Numbered from the stretch's first letter, positions 23,398-35,870 are shown. The stretch: DNA of 64,000 nucleotides from Cryptomeria japonica (GCF_030272615.1 NC_081415.1:418037757-418101756); one strand, 5' to 3'. Notes: generated from the letters alone by a model not told the origin. Numbers and translations: made by a program.

Positions 23398-25842
23398 ATG
23401 CATTCATTGAGTTCAGAGCATTTAGTGAGCACTTCGAGCGCGATGGTAGGCATTGGAGCACAATGTCACCTATCAGAGCGAGTCAGATCATATCAGCACC
23501 CAGCTGACACAAGTGGCATGGTAAGTGTCTCAAAAAAATTTGTCAAATTTTGCCTATTTTCAAACTTTTTCTAGAGTTTTCAAAATTTTCAAAAGTTAAG
23601 TGTTTCGCATTTGTGCTTCGAAATTTTTGCATGTGCTTTAAGTTTTTCACAATGGTCCATTGAATGTTGCATTCATTAATGATCTCGCGTATAGGTTTAT
23701 GTTTTCACAAAAGACTATGGTTTTTTGTATAAGTCATTGTCGTGTCATACAAGTCATAACCTTTTCGCATGAGTGCTGTGAATTTCACATAAGTGAAGTT
23801 TATTGCGCATTTGTATTAATGATTTCACAATCGTTGTTTATGCAAGAATATGCTATGATTTTCTTAGAATTGATCAATGTATTCAGACGTTGTGACTAAT
23901 GCTTTGATGTTTGATTACTGTAGGAGATCCTTGAGGTTCTTGATACATGCTAGAATAGGCCTAGTGGTCTGACATTGAGAGATCAGTTGATTGTCAATGA
24001 TACTGCTTTGTTTCATCAGGTTGGTCTATATCACATTTTATATCTCCTTGAGGTTACAACCAATAGGGGTCTAGTCACTACTTTGGTCGAGAGATGGCAT
24101 TCAAAGACATGCACCTTCCACTTGCTGACGAGTGAGGCTTCAATTACATTGGAGGATATGTGAAGGATTCCACACATACCTATTCATAGAGAGAGGGTGG
24201 TCTGTGATCACAAGACTAGTATGGTAGCTCTGTGCAAGTTCTATGAGTGTGGTTTGCAGATTTAGGGCTCGAGGGATTATATGAGATTGGATGGGATCAT
24301 CTGAGTTAGGATTGCAATGATTTGATGATAGTCATGTGCAGTCTCATAGCTGGGTTACTAATTCTTGATAAAAAATGTCATGGCTTTCATGTGGGATGGG
24401 GGATGGTACTTGTAGGTATGATTAGGGAGAGGTGAGTTTATGCTTGGTGTCCTTTTGTATTGGCTATTTTGTACTACCACATGCATACACTTATTTATCT
24501 TGGGTATAGATCCATTAGTTGTGGCATAACGCTCCTGCAGGTTTGGGCTTGGGAGCATATTGCTATCTTCCGACCAGTGATTCTTGTCCAGATATAGGTA
24601 GAGGAGCCCTATGCGTACAGGTGTACAAGTGCAATTAGACACAGGGGGGTGGGGAACACATTGTACTGGAGTCATTCTATTGATGTTCTACAACATTTCA
24701 CATGGAGGCCCTATTTGGATTGCGCTGACTAGGCTAATGATACACGACACTTACCCTATTGTTGACAACAGAGATATTTGATTGGGAGGATGGTGCAGAC
24801 ATAGAGGATCATCGATGTATATCTTCCTAGATGAGTGTTATGACAGTTTGGAGAGATCCAGGTTATTCCCGATGTCATTGCATATTTTGCTCTATCGACA
24901 CGAGAGGTGTCTGACTAGGGGGCTTCTATTAGTCTTGATGTAGCTTTCACATAGTTTGACTCATTGAGACCAATTTAGTGGGATTGAGGTACAAGTGTTG
25001 CTAATCTGAGCACTGCTCCACTATATGATGTATGGTGGACTAGTCATCATCATGTGCCTTTGACAGATCTTATAATACCGATCATAGCGCAAATGGGTCA
25101 ACGACCGAGGAGGTGAGGAGGGAATAGAGGAGGTGATGATGGGGGTGGATAGAGGAGATTGGTGGCCCTAGCTACTGTAGTGACTAGAGAGGAGGAGGGA
25201 GTTGACATAGATGTTGACATTGGCAAGGACACAGAGTCAGTAGATGATGACGATGACTCTTCCTTAGAATTATTCAACAAAGAGGGCACATAGAGGAGTA
25301 GCGATGAGGACACAAAGCTACCCAAGCTAGAGGATGTGGTCGTAGGGTGGGATGTTACACAGATAGGGGATCCTCAGGTGGTTAAGGCACATATTAAGAG
25401 CCTACAAGATGCATTAACCATAGAGTAGCAACATAGGAGATAGGATTAGGCTTGATTCCATCAAGAACAGGAGGCCAAGATTCTTGAGCGTGATGCGTTG
25501 ATAGCTAAGAGGGATCGATTGCGGACAAAGTGAGATGATGATGTTCATCAAGCACAGTTAGTTCATGATGTATATGATCAACGTTTCACTCTTGGTTCCA
25601 ATATACACACATAGTCTGACATGATATTCTATGTTGCACAGGAGGCCATGTATTATTGACAACACTATGACATTATTGTTCCTACAGAACAATGAATACC
25701 TAGTTATCGGGCTCATAGGCCTGGGAATAGATTTGGTAGATCATCAACCTGAGATATGAGCAGTGGGGGTGTGATGGGACCATCGGGTCATCCTGGGGAA
25801 ATACCTAGCGAACAAGCTCTAGATAGGAGCAATGTCGGTTGA
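23398..25842 (+). pseudogene. Antisense plant mobile domain (PMD, MAIN-like) gene of T, with intron
   Basis: The gene runs opposite to T between its pol and 3' LTR. Exon 1 (23398-23520, 41 codons) ends GGCATG before a GTAAGT donor. The intron (23521-23923) ends ATTACTGTAG. Exon 2 opens EILEVLDT and carries PMD hallmarks: SGLTLRDQL; TALFHQVGLYHILYLLE; LVERWHSKTCTFHL near 24091-24132; EASITLED; LLQVWAWEHIAIFRP at 24532-24576; and TWRPYLDC near 24700. An Asp/Ser-rich acidic stretch (25200-25290) and a Glu/Lys/Ala coiled coil (25380-25560) follow. PMD is the aminotransferase-like domain of Arabidopsis MAIN and MAIL1 and is known on plant transposons. Decay: stops at about 23951 and 24161, several later ones, and frameshifts after about 24290. 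The final stop at 25840 is approximate. Confidence 0.8.
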
Positions 25843-26007
25843 CATTTGACATAGACACTTTATTGAGTCTTCGACCTTATGTTTATTGCATTCCGACACA
25901 TTTTTTTGAGATATTTATGAGATGCAATTACGGTGTTGTCCTATATGCATGTTATATATTTTCTATGCACATGTGATTTATGAGTTTATAATGTATGTGA
26001 TGATGAT
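25843..26007. other. Short spacer between PMD gene and solo LTR S4
   Basis: AT-rich T-element sequence with no feature recognised. It continues on the other side of the solo LTR at 27349. Confidence 0.4.
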
Positions 26008-27348
26008 CTTATTGTTGGATATTGTTGAGAATTTTGTTGGAATGATGTTTTGTCGTTGATGTCAACATATTCTTCTGTGTATTCCAGTGTTGCAGTCAGA
26101 TTAAATGAGATGGTTTGGTCAGTGTGTTGTAGATGAGTTGTTGCGGTTTAATACTTATCTCTAGTTGTTTCAGCAAATGTTTTAGTGGTCTGCATGATGA
26201 TTTGATCAAGTTGCGTGATCTGGTATTATGGTTGATATTCAGTTGTTCGTGTTATTCGGTATCTTGGATTGTGCTCCACATTGCTTTGAAATTGCAATAT
26301 CTTGGTTTGTGGACTTGGCAGTGTTTTTGGGATGTTCTGGTGTGTCCTCAACTCAGATGCTTCGTGATTTGGAAGTCCGCAAGTGAATCTTTCAGTTTGA
26401 CAATTAGTTGAGTTGATGTTCTTGAGGTTCGATATAATGATGATGAAGATTGTAGTAAGTGGTGATGTTACGATTGTTTCAATGGCGATTCATGTTGCTT
26501 GTGGATGTTTCTAGATCATGTTTAATTTGTGTTGTTGGTCCGCATTGATCGCTGTGCGCGATATTGATCATTTTCTTGATCCAGTCGTGTTCTTCGTGTT
26601 ATGCGACATTTATTGTGATTGTAGCATGTTTCAGATGATCGAGGCATGATTCTTGTTGGTGTTGCGTGTTCAAGGAGTTTATTTGGGTCCAGACCATGTC
26701 TTAGCCGACATTGTTTTGGTCTGCATGTGTTGTTGTAGCGTGTGAGGTTATTATTTTGTAATTTATGTTGAGGGTTTAGCTAACCTTGAAATATAGGTTG
26801 ATGAATTGTATAAATACATGTAATATTTATTTGAGAGATGTATCTACGAGTGTATCTGAGTGTGTGTGATCGAATAAGTGTGCAGACAATTGTTTTAATA
26901 TTTCGGAAGTGTGAAAGAAGTATGGCAGAGCAGATCAAACTATGCTTAACCAAAATTGTAACCTAGCATGAGGAGATGCTATTTCATCAGTTCATGATTC
27001 TTTGGATACAATCTGAATGTTTTTGTAAGACAACGAGTCTTCCCAAGGGTTGTAGCCCTTCTTGTTTTGTGATTTGAGCAGTGAGCTCTAGGCAGTGTGC
27101 CTGAATGCATGTGCATTCCCCATTTTAATATTTTACTTACTCCTAACAGGGTATTATCTCATTGTGGGTAGGTTCCCGCCGTGGTTTTTCCCTTAATTGG
27201 GTTTTCCACGTCAAAAATCTTGGTGTTATGTGTGTTATTGATTTTGTGTTAATTATCAAATTTGAATTTGAGTTTGAGTTGTGTAGAATTTTTGTGCAAA
27301 CTGATTGACCCCCCCATCTCAGTTTGTTGCAGTGTTGCCAACACTTAC
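26008..27348 (+). mobile_element. Solo LTR S4, copia-like, inserted in T
   Basis: The LTR (26013-27343, 1,331 bp) runs from TGTTGGATATTGTTGAG to GTGTTGCCAACA. The flanks are CTTAT (26008-26012) and CTTAC (27344-27348), one transition apart. It has a TATA box TATAAATA at 26809-26816, a GGGTTTTCCACGTC tract near 27200, and GACCCCCCCATCTCAG near the end, all usual in copia LTRs. No internal sequence adjoins it. It resembles the solo LTR at 14628 in layout. Confidence 0.88.
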
Positions 27349-29955
27349 TTATGCATTTTCTAGATGCTATATGATATGATGTTTCTATTATGATGCTATA
27401 ATGTTATGATTTTTAATGATATCTTATGTTAATTCTATATGTAAAATGAAATGTAAAATATGCATGTATAATGCAATATGAACCTAAAATGCAACCTAAT
27501 GTAATTATGATAATGTAACTATGATAAATTTTGGTGTGTCGGAATATGCCTTTGCTTCAAGATCCGATGCTTCTTAGAAAAAATGTTAATAAGTATAGTA
27601 AAAATAGATGATTAGAAAAAAGGTGAAAAGATGTACCACAACAAATTATTGTGCTTTTATTTATGCACAACATTATCATCCTTGAGCCTTATTTATGTAA
27701 AAATGGAGCTTCATACACCAGGAAATGAAAAATCAAGGTGCAACCAATATCCTATTGTAGAAAACAAGCACTTTTCAGACAAGGAGTGAACCCCTCCATT
27801 CTGGATATAGTACTAAGGTTCGAGGTATGTGCGATAGTCACAAGCATAATTATCCTTGACTTTCATTTTTGCATATGATACTTTCTGAATGAACATACCA
27901 ACATAGATACCCAAAGTACCATTATTTTAGATCTTTATCGGTTCACACCAAAAACAACAAATAAGGAAAAAGATCATGAACCATCCTGACTCCTCTAGTC
28001 ACTTGTGGACATACTTGAGTAGCACAGGAACATGATCTATCACCAATTCATAAAAAACATAAAGACTAACTAGAACAAAATCCAGCAGCCATACTGATTT
28101 GTGTCTTCATTTTTCTTGATGTGATGATTAATAAGAATGTCTAGTTTTAGAGACCGAATACCCCGTATAAGACCAATCTGTCTGGTTTCGAGCGTACCCT
28201 TCCCTGTATAAGACAAGTTGATCATGCTTGGTTGATTGATAAGGTTGGATGATTTGATTGATAAGACAGATGATCAGTTGATTACTGACCTTGATAAGAT
28301 AGTTTGATCTTTGTTAAAGCTTTGTGTGAAGTGTTTACTAGGTATCTGCTCAAGTGATTGATCTCTATGAGACATTTTATTGCAAGATTTTTTCAAGACA
28401 TTTTATGATTTTTTGGATTTTTCAACACTTTTTATGAATTTTTTTTTATTGTTTTGTGCTTTTAAATTTTATTTTTTGTTTGTGTTTTGTTTGTGTTTTT
28501 TATTTTTTTTTGGAATATTTTTGATGACAATGCAACTAAATGACAATGCTTCTAAAATGCACCATTTTAAAAAAAAAATTGCTAGGAGAATGCCCCCAAT
28601 TTATCAATGCTTATGATGCATCTAATCATTATGCGATTTAACATGATTATATTAATTATGCAAAAAAAATTACCTAAAGAAGGATGATTATGTGTGTCTT
28701 TCATTGTATCATACACTAACGAAATTCAATGTTGCAGAACATTTCACAGATAAGGATCCACTAGGTTCTCAAAATATTTGGATAACTTATCTCAACACAC
28801 CAAGTGGCTAAGATGTGCATTAAGAGGAGGAGAAAGATTCGCTATCGACTCCTAATTTTTTTGTCTTCGATTACCTATGTATGTGCAATTGATTTTATGT
28901 TGACTCTAGGACCATTGTCGATCCTTAGAATCCTACTTGACTAGCTACATGATTTATCCTAACTCCAAAAGCATCCAAAAAAGAGCCTTGGTGCCAATCA
29001 GACGTCTATATCCCCGACAAGGTAATCACTATAATTCTCACAAATATTGCTCCATTGCTAGTTAGGCATCTATAGCCTCGTTGGAGTTATTCGCATGTTC
29101 CCAAAGCCAAGCTTTTTGATATTGCATTTCAACTCATATTTTCTTTTCTTTTTCATGATATTTTATTTTCTCGCTCATTATTTTCATCTTTTTGATATTG
29201 TTAATAAGCGCTTTTATATTTTCTAGCATTGACTCGTAACCAATGAAGCTCACATGGGTTTGAAAATTATGACAGTGTTGAAGTAGGATTTTAGATTTTT
29301 CACTAGTCATGTCTTCAACCAGGTATCGACAATGATTCATGTGTGAAAGATATAGAAATCGAAAGATTTGGGTAACAAGAGACAACAATGATTCCTCTAA
29401 TCAATTGAATGTAAACCCTATCCACAAGGTGACATGAAACATAAGCAACCTTGGATTTCAATAACTTCATGAATGGATATCTAATAAATGAAGTGAACAT
29501 AGAATCTCATGAATATATATAGGCGAGAAACCTACACAAGCACCCCTTCATTTAAGAAAAAAGTTCCTAAGAAGCTATATGCAAATGCAATGCAACTGAC
29601 ATAATATGAAATGCAACTATATGTAGATACAATGCAAAAAAAGGTAAGATGAAATGCAACTATATATAAATGTAATCAATCGCAACAAGATGGAATGAGA
29701 TGTGATTCAAAACCAAGTGAAATGCAATGCAAAGCAAAGCAAAATAAAATGTAGAAAAGAAAATTGAAACAAACTGAAAAGCAAGAAAAACAAACTAAAA
29801 TGTGACAAAAACAAACTGAAATGCAAGAAAACAAACTGAAAAGAAAAAGAAAACCTAAACAACTATTAGGCATAGTATTTCTATAGATGCATGTTATTGA
29901 TATGTTCAGAGAGTGAATCACGCTCCATTGTTGTCAGATTGTATGCACTATTTCC
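27349..29955 (-). mobile_element. 3' non-coding region of T between pol and the antisense gene
   Basis: No coding region is recognised. At 28160-28215 there are one to two diverged units related to the array at 449-1125 (GTCTGGTTTCGAGC, CCCTGTATAAGAC), in the orientation expected if both elements are of the same type. A T-rich tract lies at 28380-28520, and low-complexity AAACAAACTGAAA repeats lie at 29745-29860. Short ORFs at 28380, 29134, 29315 and 29676 come from this skewed sequence. Confidence 0.55.
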
Positions 29956-31040
29956 AAGGAATTTTCTTATTACATAGGGACAATAGGTTCAATTTTTCCA
30001 GGTCGTTCTCACTTTGCTAGATTTTTTTGATTATCTTTTAAGACAAGATCCCCTATTTGAAAGAACCTCTCTCTTTCTCATTTGTTGTAACCGCTTCTTA
30101 ATCTCTTCTAGTATCCTTGCAAGTGATTCGGTGTGTTTTGTCTCCTCTCATCAAGTGTTTCTAATTCTTTTAATCTAGCCACTCTATTATCTTCATCAGA
30201 AACAATGTTTTTCAAGGATAGTTGCAGTGATGGCAACTCTACTTTGACGGGTAAAATTGCTTCAAACCCAAAGACCAAGGAATATAGGGTATCACCTATA
30301 GTTGTTCATAAACCTATTCTATAAGCCCAAAGAGAAGGATTCAATTGCAAATGCCAATCACGTCCACTTTCATTGATAACTTTCTTAAGGATTTTTAAGA
30401 TTGTCTTGTTGGTTGCTTCAGCCTAACCATTACTCTGTGCATAATAAGGTGTAGAAAAATGTTGTTGAATGTGAAACTGTTCACAAAGTTCTAATTCCCA
30501 ATTCTTGAAAGGGCATCCATTATCTGTTACCATGCACATTGGAATTCCATACTGACAAATGATGTAGTTGAGAAGGAACTTTGATATTTGTTTGCCAGTT
30601 ATATATGTGAGTGGAATTGCTTCTACCCATTTAGTAGAATATTCAGTGGCTATCAAGATAAATTTGTGTCCATTGGAAGAAGTAGGATTACTTTTGTCAA
30701 CAAGGTCTAGTCCCCATTGTGAAAAGGGCCAAGGTATTGTGATGGGTTGGAGATCCTGAGTAGGTGCACAGATTAAATCATTGTGTATCTGGCATTGCTT
30801 ACACTTCTATACATAATTATATGCATATTTTTCCATTGTTGGCCAATAATAACCTGTACGCAACAACTTCTTTGCTAAAGTAGATCCATTAGAATGAGCA
30901 CCACAAATTCCACCATGTACTTCTTTAAGGGCCAATTGGGCTTCTTTTGCATCAAGACATTGAAGCAGTGTTCCATCTAAGCCTTTTCAGTATAAAGTGT
31001 CTACAATAATGGCATATCTAGATGCTTGATGTTTCAATAT
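29956..31040 (-). pseudogene. pol: T integrase (zinc finger, DDE core, C-terminal domain), decayed
   Basis: Integrase inserts the DNA copy into the genome. Reading leftward, the HHCC zinc finger is near 30870-30770 (YYWPTMEKYAYNYV, CKQCQIHNDL). The core follows with PWPFSQWGLDLV, then IATEYSTKWVEAIPLTYITG and CMVTDNGCPF, giving catalytic Asp candidates, and EQFHIQQHFSTPYYAQSNGQ near 30430. The C-terminal part includes SLVFGFEAILPVKVELP, and FFQIGDLVLKDNQKNLAK near 30050-30000. Stops occur around 30430, 30320, 30109 and 30080, and one frameshift is likely near 30335. The core block at 30656-30423 is still open for 78 codons. Confidence 0.85.
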
Positions 31041-31076
31041 TTTGCACTGATTTCAGGAAAGATCAGGAGGAACATA

Positions 31077-31661
31077 CTAATCATGAAGGTAATTGTATAC
31101 ATCTTTATACCATGGTGAATCAGGGCCAATTATCATGCATACACACTTAGATTGTGGGATGTCATAGGTAGATACCATTAATTGCTTGACTAGAAATTCA
31201 AATTGTGTCACATTGCTCAGCATGTCAAGGATAGAGCCAATGGTTGCCATGGCATCTGCTACTTTGTTGTGGACTCGAGGAATTTGTTGGAAAACAATGT
31301 TATTAAATAATTTATTGAAGTCATTGACCATCCTCTTGTAAGGCATCATCTTGTCATCCTTAGTAATATAATTATCATTAACTTGGTGGATTATAAGTTG
31401 TGAATCACCATATACATGCAAATCTATGATTTTCCATTGGATTTCCATGTGAAGTCCCATAAGAAGAGCTTCATAATCAATTATGTTATTTGTGCAGGGA
31501 AAAATGATTCTATATGACTTGAGGATGGAATCACCTTGAGGTATGACAAAAAGTATACCAACTCCGACTCCATGATTAGTGCATGATCCATCAATGTACA
31601 ATTTCCATTTTGTAGAGGTTGTCAATGTAAACATAGATTCATTATGAAAGTTAGTCAACAA
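31077..31661 (-). pseudogene. pol: Second (archaeal-type) RNase H of T
   Basis: This domain is the marker of Tat-lineage elements, which carry an extra RNase H after the normal one. The open stretch of 194 codons contains KWKLYIDGSCTNHGVGVGIL, CTNNIIDYEALLMGLHMEI, DLHVYGDSQLIIHQVN, PYKRMVNDFNKLF and IPRVHNKVADAMATI. The acidic residues expected for catalysis (the Asp in IDGS, the Glu in YEALL, the Asp in GDSQ and the Asp in VADA) are all present. It is in the pol reading direction, between the RT-linked RNase H at right and integrase at left. It is the best-preserved part of T. Confidence 0.9.
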
Positions 31662-32960
31662 GGGATCATCATCTTGAATAGGAGCTTTTGCTAACTAATT
31701 TTCTATTATTCGACCCCTAATAGGTTTTTGATCCACATGTACAATGTCAAATTCGCTAAGCATCATCACCCACTTAGCTAATCTGCTTGTCAATGCCTCT
31801 TTGATTAAAAGGTACTTGAGTGGATCTATGTTAGCTATAAGTTGCACCTTGTGACTAAGCATATAGTGTCTAAGCTTTTGGGATGCAAAGACTACTACCA
31901 AACATTCTCTTTCAATAGGAGTGTAATTCAATTCATACCCTATCAATGTTCTATTGATATAATAGATTGCTTGTTCTCTATCCTAGTCATCATGTTGTGC
32001 TAAGAGTGCTCCTAGGGATGAATTAGTTGCAAAGATATACAATAACAATGGCTTTCCTGGTGTCGGTGAGACTAAAACTAGTGGTGACAGTAGATAATCT
32101 TTTAAGGCTTGAAAGCCCTCCTGACACCGTTCTGTCCACTTAAAGGCAACTCTCTTTTTGAGAAGATGTTGAAAAGGTTGGCATTTGTCAACCAATTGTG
32201 CAATAAATCTCCCGATCGACTGTAGTTTTCCTTGTAGGCTTCACAACTGTTTCAAATTAGACAGTGGTGGCATTTCCAAAATTCCTTTCACTTTAGCTGG
32301 ATCAACCTCAATACCCCTGTTTGACACTATGAATCCTAGGAGCTTACTCACTGTGACTCCAAACACACACTTCTTTGGATTTTATTTGACTTTATATTCT
32401 TCATGTCTATCAAAGATCTTAGCAAGGACTTCGAAATGGCCTTCTCTAGTTTTAGACTTAGCTAATAGATCATCCACATAGTCTTCCATAATGTCATGGA
32501 TCATGTCATGAAATAATATTGTCATGGATATTTTTTATGTAGCTCTTTCATTTTTTAATCCAAATAGAATTACATTCCAATAGTATGTCCCCCATGGAAA
32601 GGTAGACGCGATTTTATGTTGATCCTCTAGTGTAGTTTTTATCTGATTATACTCAGAGAAACCATCCATGAAGGATAGCATATCATGTCCTATAGTGAGA
32701 TCTACAATCATACTATGGTCGAAAGAGGGAAATTGTCTTTTGGGCATGCTTTGTTCAAATCTCTGAAGTCTGTACAAATTCTAATTCCTCCAATGGGATT
32801 TGTTACTGGTACTAAATTGGAGATTGACTCGGCATAGTCTATTAGTTTGATGAAACCCACGTCTAAAAAATTCTGACTGACAAGATTATCTGAGGATGCA
32901 TTTTCCTAAGCTTCTGCTTGTAGGGTTTTGCTTCAAGAAGTAGTGGGAGATGGTGCAAAA
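31662..32960 (-). pseudogene. pol: T reverse transcriptase and connected RNase H
   Basis: RT copies the element RNA into DNA. Reading leftward, the RT N-terminal block is near 32900-32780 (EAKPYKQKLRKMHP). It is followed by LQRFEQSMPKRQFP, then MLSFMDGFSEYNQI and FPWGTYYWNVILFGLKN (32777-32535). The catalytic YVDDLL motif is intact near 32487-32465. FVLAKIF-like and KCVFGVTVSKLLGF blocks follow, then the RT-RNase H linker with CQPFQHLLKK (32195-31983) and the RNase H block with IGYELNYTPIERECLVVVFA and QKLRHYMLSHKVQLI (31946-31695). Stops and frameshifts lie near 32535, 32390, 32225 and 31983. Confidence 0.88.
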
Positions 32961-34220
32961 CAAGTTTAGGATCCAATCAGGGCATGTCAACACAGGACTA
33001 GGAAAAGTTAATCCGTCTCTCGAAAAATTGAATAAATTTATCTTTCTCTACTGGTTTCAAGGATTCTATCGAGTGAATTTTACGTACTACTTCACTCTCA
33101 CCAAGGTTGACTTCTTTTGATTTCTCAACCAACAATAGTGATCTTTCTTTCTTAATAGGTAAACCATTTAATCTCTCTTTATCTTTTCTTTTGGGTTTTT
33201 CTAAATCATTGTGACTAGAGGAGGTATATGCTTCCCCAAAGTATGTTGTTCTATCTAGATCAATTGCGAATCAAACTTTATGATCACCATAGGGTAGCCC
33301 TTTGTGTGCACCAAGAAATTTTGCTATTGCTTCAATCATTCTAAAACCAATCAAGGTGTGGTCTTTCCTGTTGCCCCCAATCTATAAGGTTTGAAAATAT
33401 GAGGGATAGATTTATGCCTTCATCCACATAAGAGACTATGGTTATAGAACATATACGGGCATCGGTCTTATCTATCAATGAATTTGGATCAATATCTTTG
33501 TCTTCACAAGGAATGCCCTCCTCTATGTATGTCTTTGTATTTGATATTTCTTCTCATTTGATTGCACAATAGGTGATGATGAAGGTCACATGTTTGCTTC
33601 GGCCATATTCATAAGATTGTGACTGATTAATCCTGGTTCTTATTGGGTAATACAAAAATTATAATTCCCTCCATGATATTATTTCTCCAAATCTAGGTTT
33701 AAGCCATCTAATTCAATTAACTCAGTGAGAATCACATAGACCACTAATTCCACTTCTGCTTGGTGTGTTGTTTTTGAAACCCTTACAACATTTTGGTAAC
33801 TCTGCTCACTTTGTGGTGTCTGAACATGTGTAACATCGTCAAGATATTTCTCTTGTTTGGTATTATTGATAACTTGTCTAGGAGGAGTTTGTGTGACCAA
33901 AGGAGGATTAGGTGGGGCTTTTTCACTATCTTATCTTTATGGTTTATTTTCTACTCCATTGTATCTAAAAGCCCAATTTTTTGGACGCTTTGATGGTAAA
34001 ATTCTCTCTACAACTCCTTGTTATTGTGCTCCTAAGCCTATGGTACCATCATATCCATGCTTTCATAACATCTAATAACCTTTCCCATACTGGTCTAAAG
34101 GGAGTTGAGTTGATTGATTATGTTCTTCTTTATCTTGATACAACCATTTGTATACATCTTCCTCTAAAGATTCCTCATCTAGTCTCCCCCATCTAACAAA
34201 AGAACAAGAAGGTGAATATT
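32961..34220 (-). pseudogene. T gag-protease linker region, heavily decayed
   Basis: Upstream part of the T polyprotein. Recognisable phrases are FGEAYTSSSHNDLEKPKRK near 33235-33180 and KSKEVNLGESEVVRK near 33130. The Gln/Thr-rich ORF at 33900-33679 (MVTQTPPRQVINNTKQ) also belongs here. Position directly upstream of RT and similarity of layout to other Tat elements suggest protease plus the gag C-terminus, but no protease active site could be confirmed. Frames change repeatedly. Confidence 0.5.
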
Positions 34221-34224
34221 GAAC

Positions 34225-34378
34225 TACTTCTTTGCCTCATTGGGAAAGTCAGTCAACAAAGGATGATAATATTGAATAGGAGCTTGGACACTAGCTGATT
34301 TGCTACGATTTGACCCTTAATGGATTTTTGATCCACATACTCAATGTCAAATTCGCTAAGCATCATCACCCACTAATC
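34225..34378 (-). repeat. Second copy of the T RNase H junction segment, abutting the middle LTR
   Basis: This stretch repeats 31636-31775 with moderate divergence: both share GGTTTTTGATCCACAT-like sequence, then CAATGTCAAATTCGCTAAGC and ATCATCACCCACT. The copy stops abruptly at 34372-34378 and the LTR begins without its terminal bases. This is a deletion or recombination junction, not a normal internal-LTR border. Confidence 0.85.
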
Positions 34379-35098
34379 ACAGGAGAATAGTAGCATAAAT
34401 AATCAGACGTAACAAGTCAACAACTGAAACTAAAATCCAATTAAATCAATCTGTAAGTACAATAAGAAATACACAAATCAACAATTGAACAATAAAATCA
34501 ATAATATAAAAAAATAATCAATCATTGAATGCACAAAACCTCCTATTGCTCTTATCTTCCTTGTGTAATGTTGGCTCTCAGAGTCGCACTTGATAAAATA
34601 CAATATAATAGCACAAGAATTCAAAGATAGTGGTTGTTGAAAAAGGGAGATTGATGACAAATTTATAGAAATTGGAGATGATTGATTGAGAGGTGTAAGA
34701 TAAGTGAGCTAAAAAAGCTTATTAATAGTTAGAGAGGTGATTGAGAAATTAACTAAATTAATTGAATTAATTAATTAGTCAGAAGAGGTGGAACTTAGGG
34801 GTGAGTGTTTGCTAGAAATTAGCATGTGTAATAGGAATTTAGCATGAAATTGCTTTTAATCTAAATTTGGATTTAAAATTGATTTATAATTGATCTGAAA
34901 GTGATTTTCAAAAATATCCAAAAATCATGCACACAAAGGAAAATTAAGAATTTGGAAATTTAGAATTTAGAGCTGAGAGATGAATTAGAATAAATAAATT
35001 TAAGAAATTTATTTAATTAGAAGACATACTTAGCTAATTAAATAATTTAAAGAAATTATTTAAATATAAGAAAAATAAAAAATTTAATTTAATTAAAT

Positions 35099-35870
35099 GG
35101 TGCTGGAGCATCCCCGGTTCTTGGCAATCTTGCATCAACCAAAAACATTTATTTTCAGTTTGTCTTCTATTTTGCATTTCTTTCTGCATTCCTTGCATTG
35201 GCTCACCGGATCTTGCGGAGTTGGATTTTGCTTGTGAACATGATCATCTTTCAAATTCCCAATCCACGAAACATTTGTATCATTTTCCAGCAAGTTATCG
35301 CTTCCGGATTCCAGAATAGTTTTCTAGCTTAGAACACTAGAATCGCTTGGACCTATTTGCTATTGGTGAATCTTGCAGATCCTTTTCGTAGCTTGTAGAG
35401 CCTCACTTCATTGATTCCAATGTTCCTTGGATTGTGGTTGACCTTCCCTTTGATTTGCACTTCATCCTTTGGATTTTTCGGAGGAATCTCTTTGGTGGAG
35501 GTCGACCTGGTGGTTTTACACGTTTGATCTTATTCTTAGGCATTTGATCCCTCTTGGGCCAACCCGGATCCCTTTGACTGTATAAATTAATGTAAATAAA
35601 AATCATAAATCAGGAGTGAGAACATAGAAGACATATCTTAAGATTTAGAGGTTTGGAGTTGACCAATTCTGTAATTGAGCATGTATGTAGTAGGTCAATG
35701 AGTCGAATCTTGTAACCTAGATGTTATCGGTTGTTTGTCATCAGTTTTCATGATCTAATTCATTTAGTTTTGCATTGCCTCCATCATTTGGTCTTGTTTC
35801 TATTGTGTTTACTCTTGTTACTCGGTCCCAATTGATCTCTTTGAGGTCCCTCCTAACCGGTGACTGCACG
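35099..35870. mobile_element. 0.77-kb insertion of unknown class in the middle LTR
   Basis: Flanked by ATTAAAT on both sides (35092-35098 and 35871-35877). The other T LTRs have ATTAAAT once at this point, so a 7-bp target duplication is clear. The insert begins GGTGCTGGAGCATC and ends GGTGACTGCACG. TG and CA occur two bases in from each end, so it may be LTR-like, but 7 bp is not an LTR integrase footprint. It is more GC-rich than its host sequence. A minus-strand ORF (35606-35403) is rich in Lys, Arg and Pro and is not recognised. No poly(A) tail or strong inverted repeat is seen. Confidence 0.75.

Noticed and set aside
25098-25325. Ser/Pro-rich minus-strand ORF
   Set aside because: Antisense of the acidic Asp/Glu/Ser-rich part of the PMD gene.
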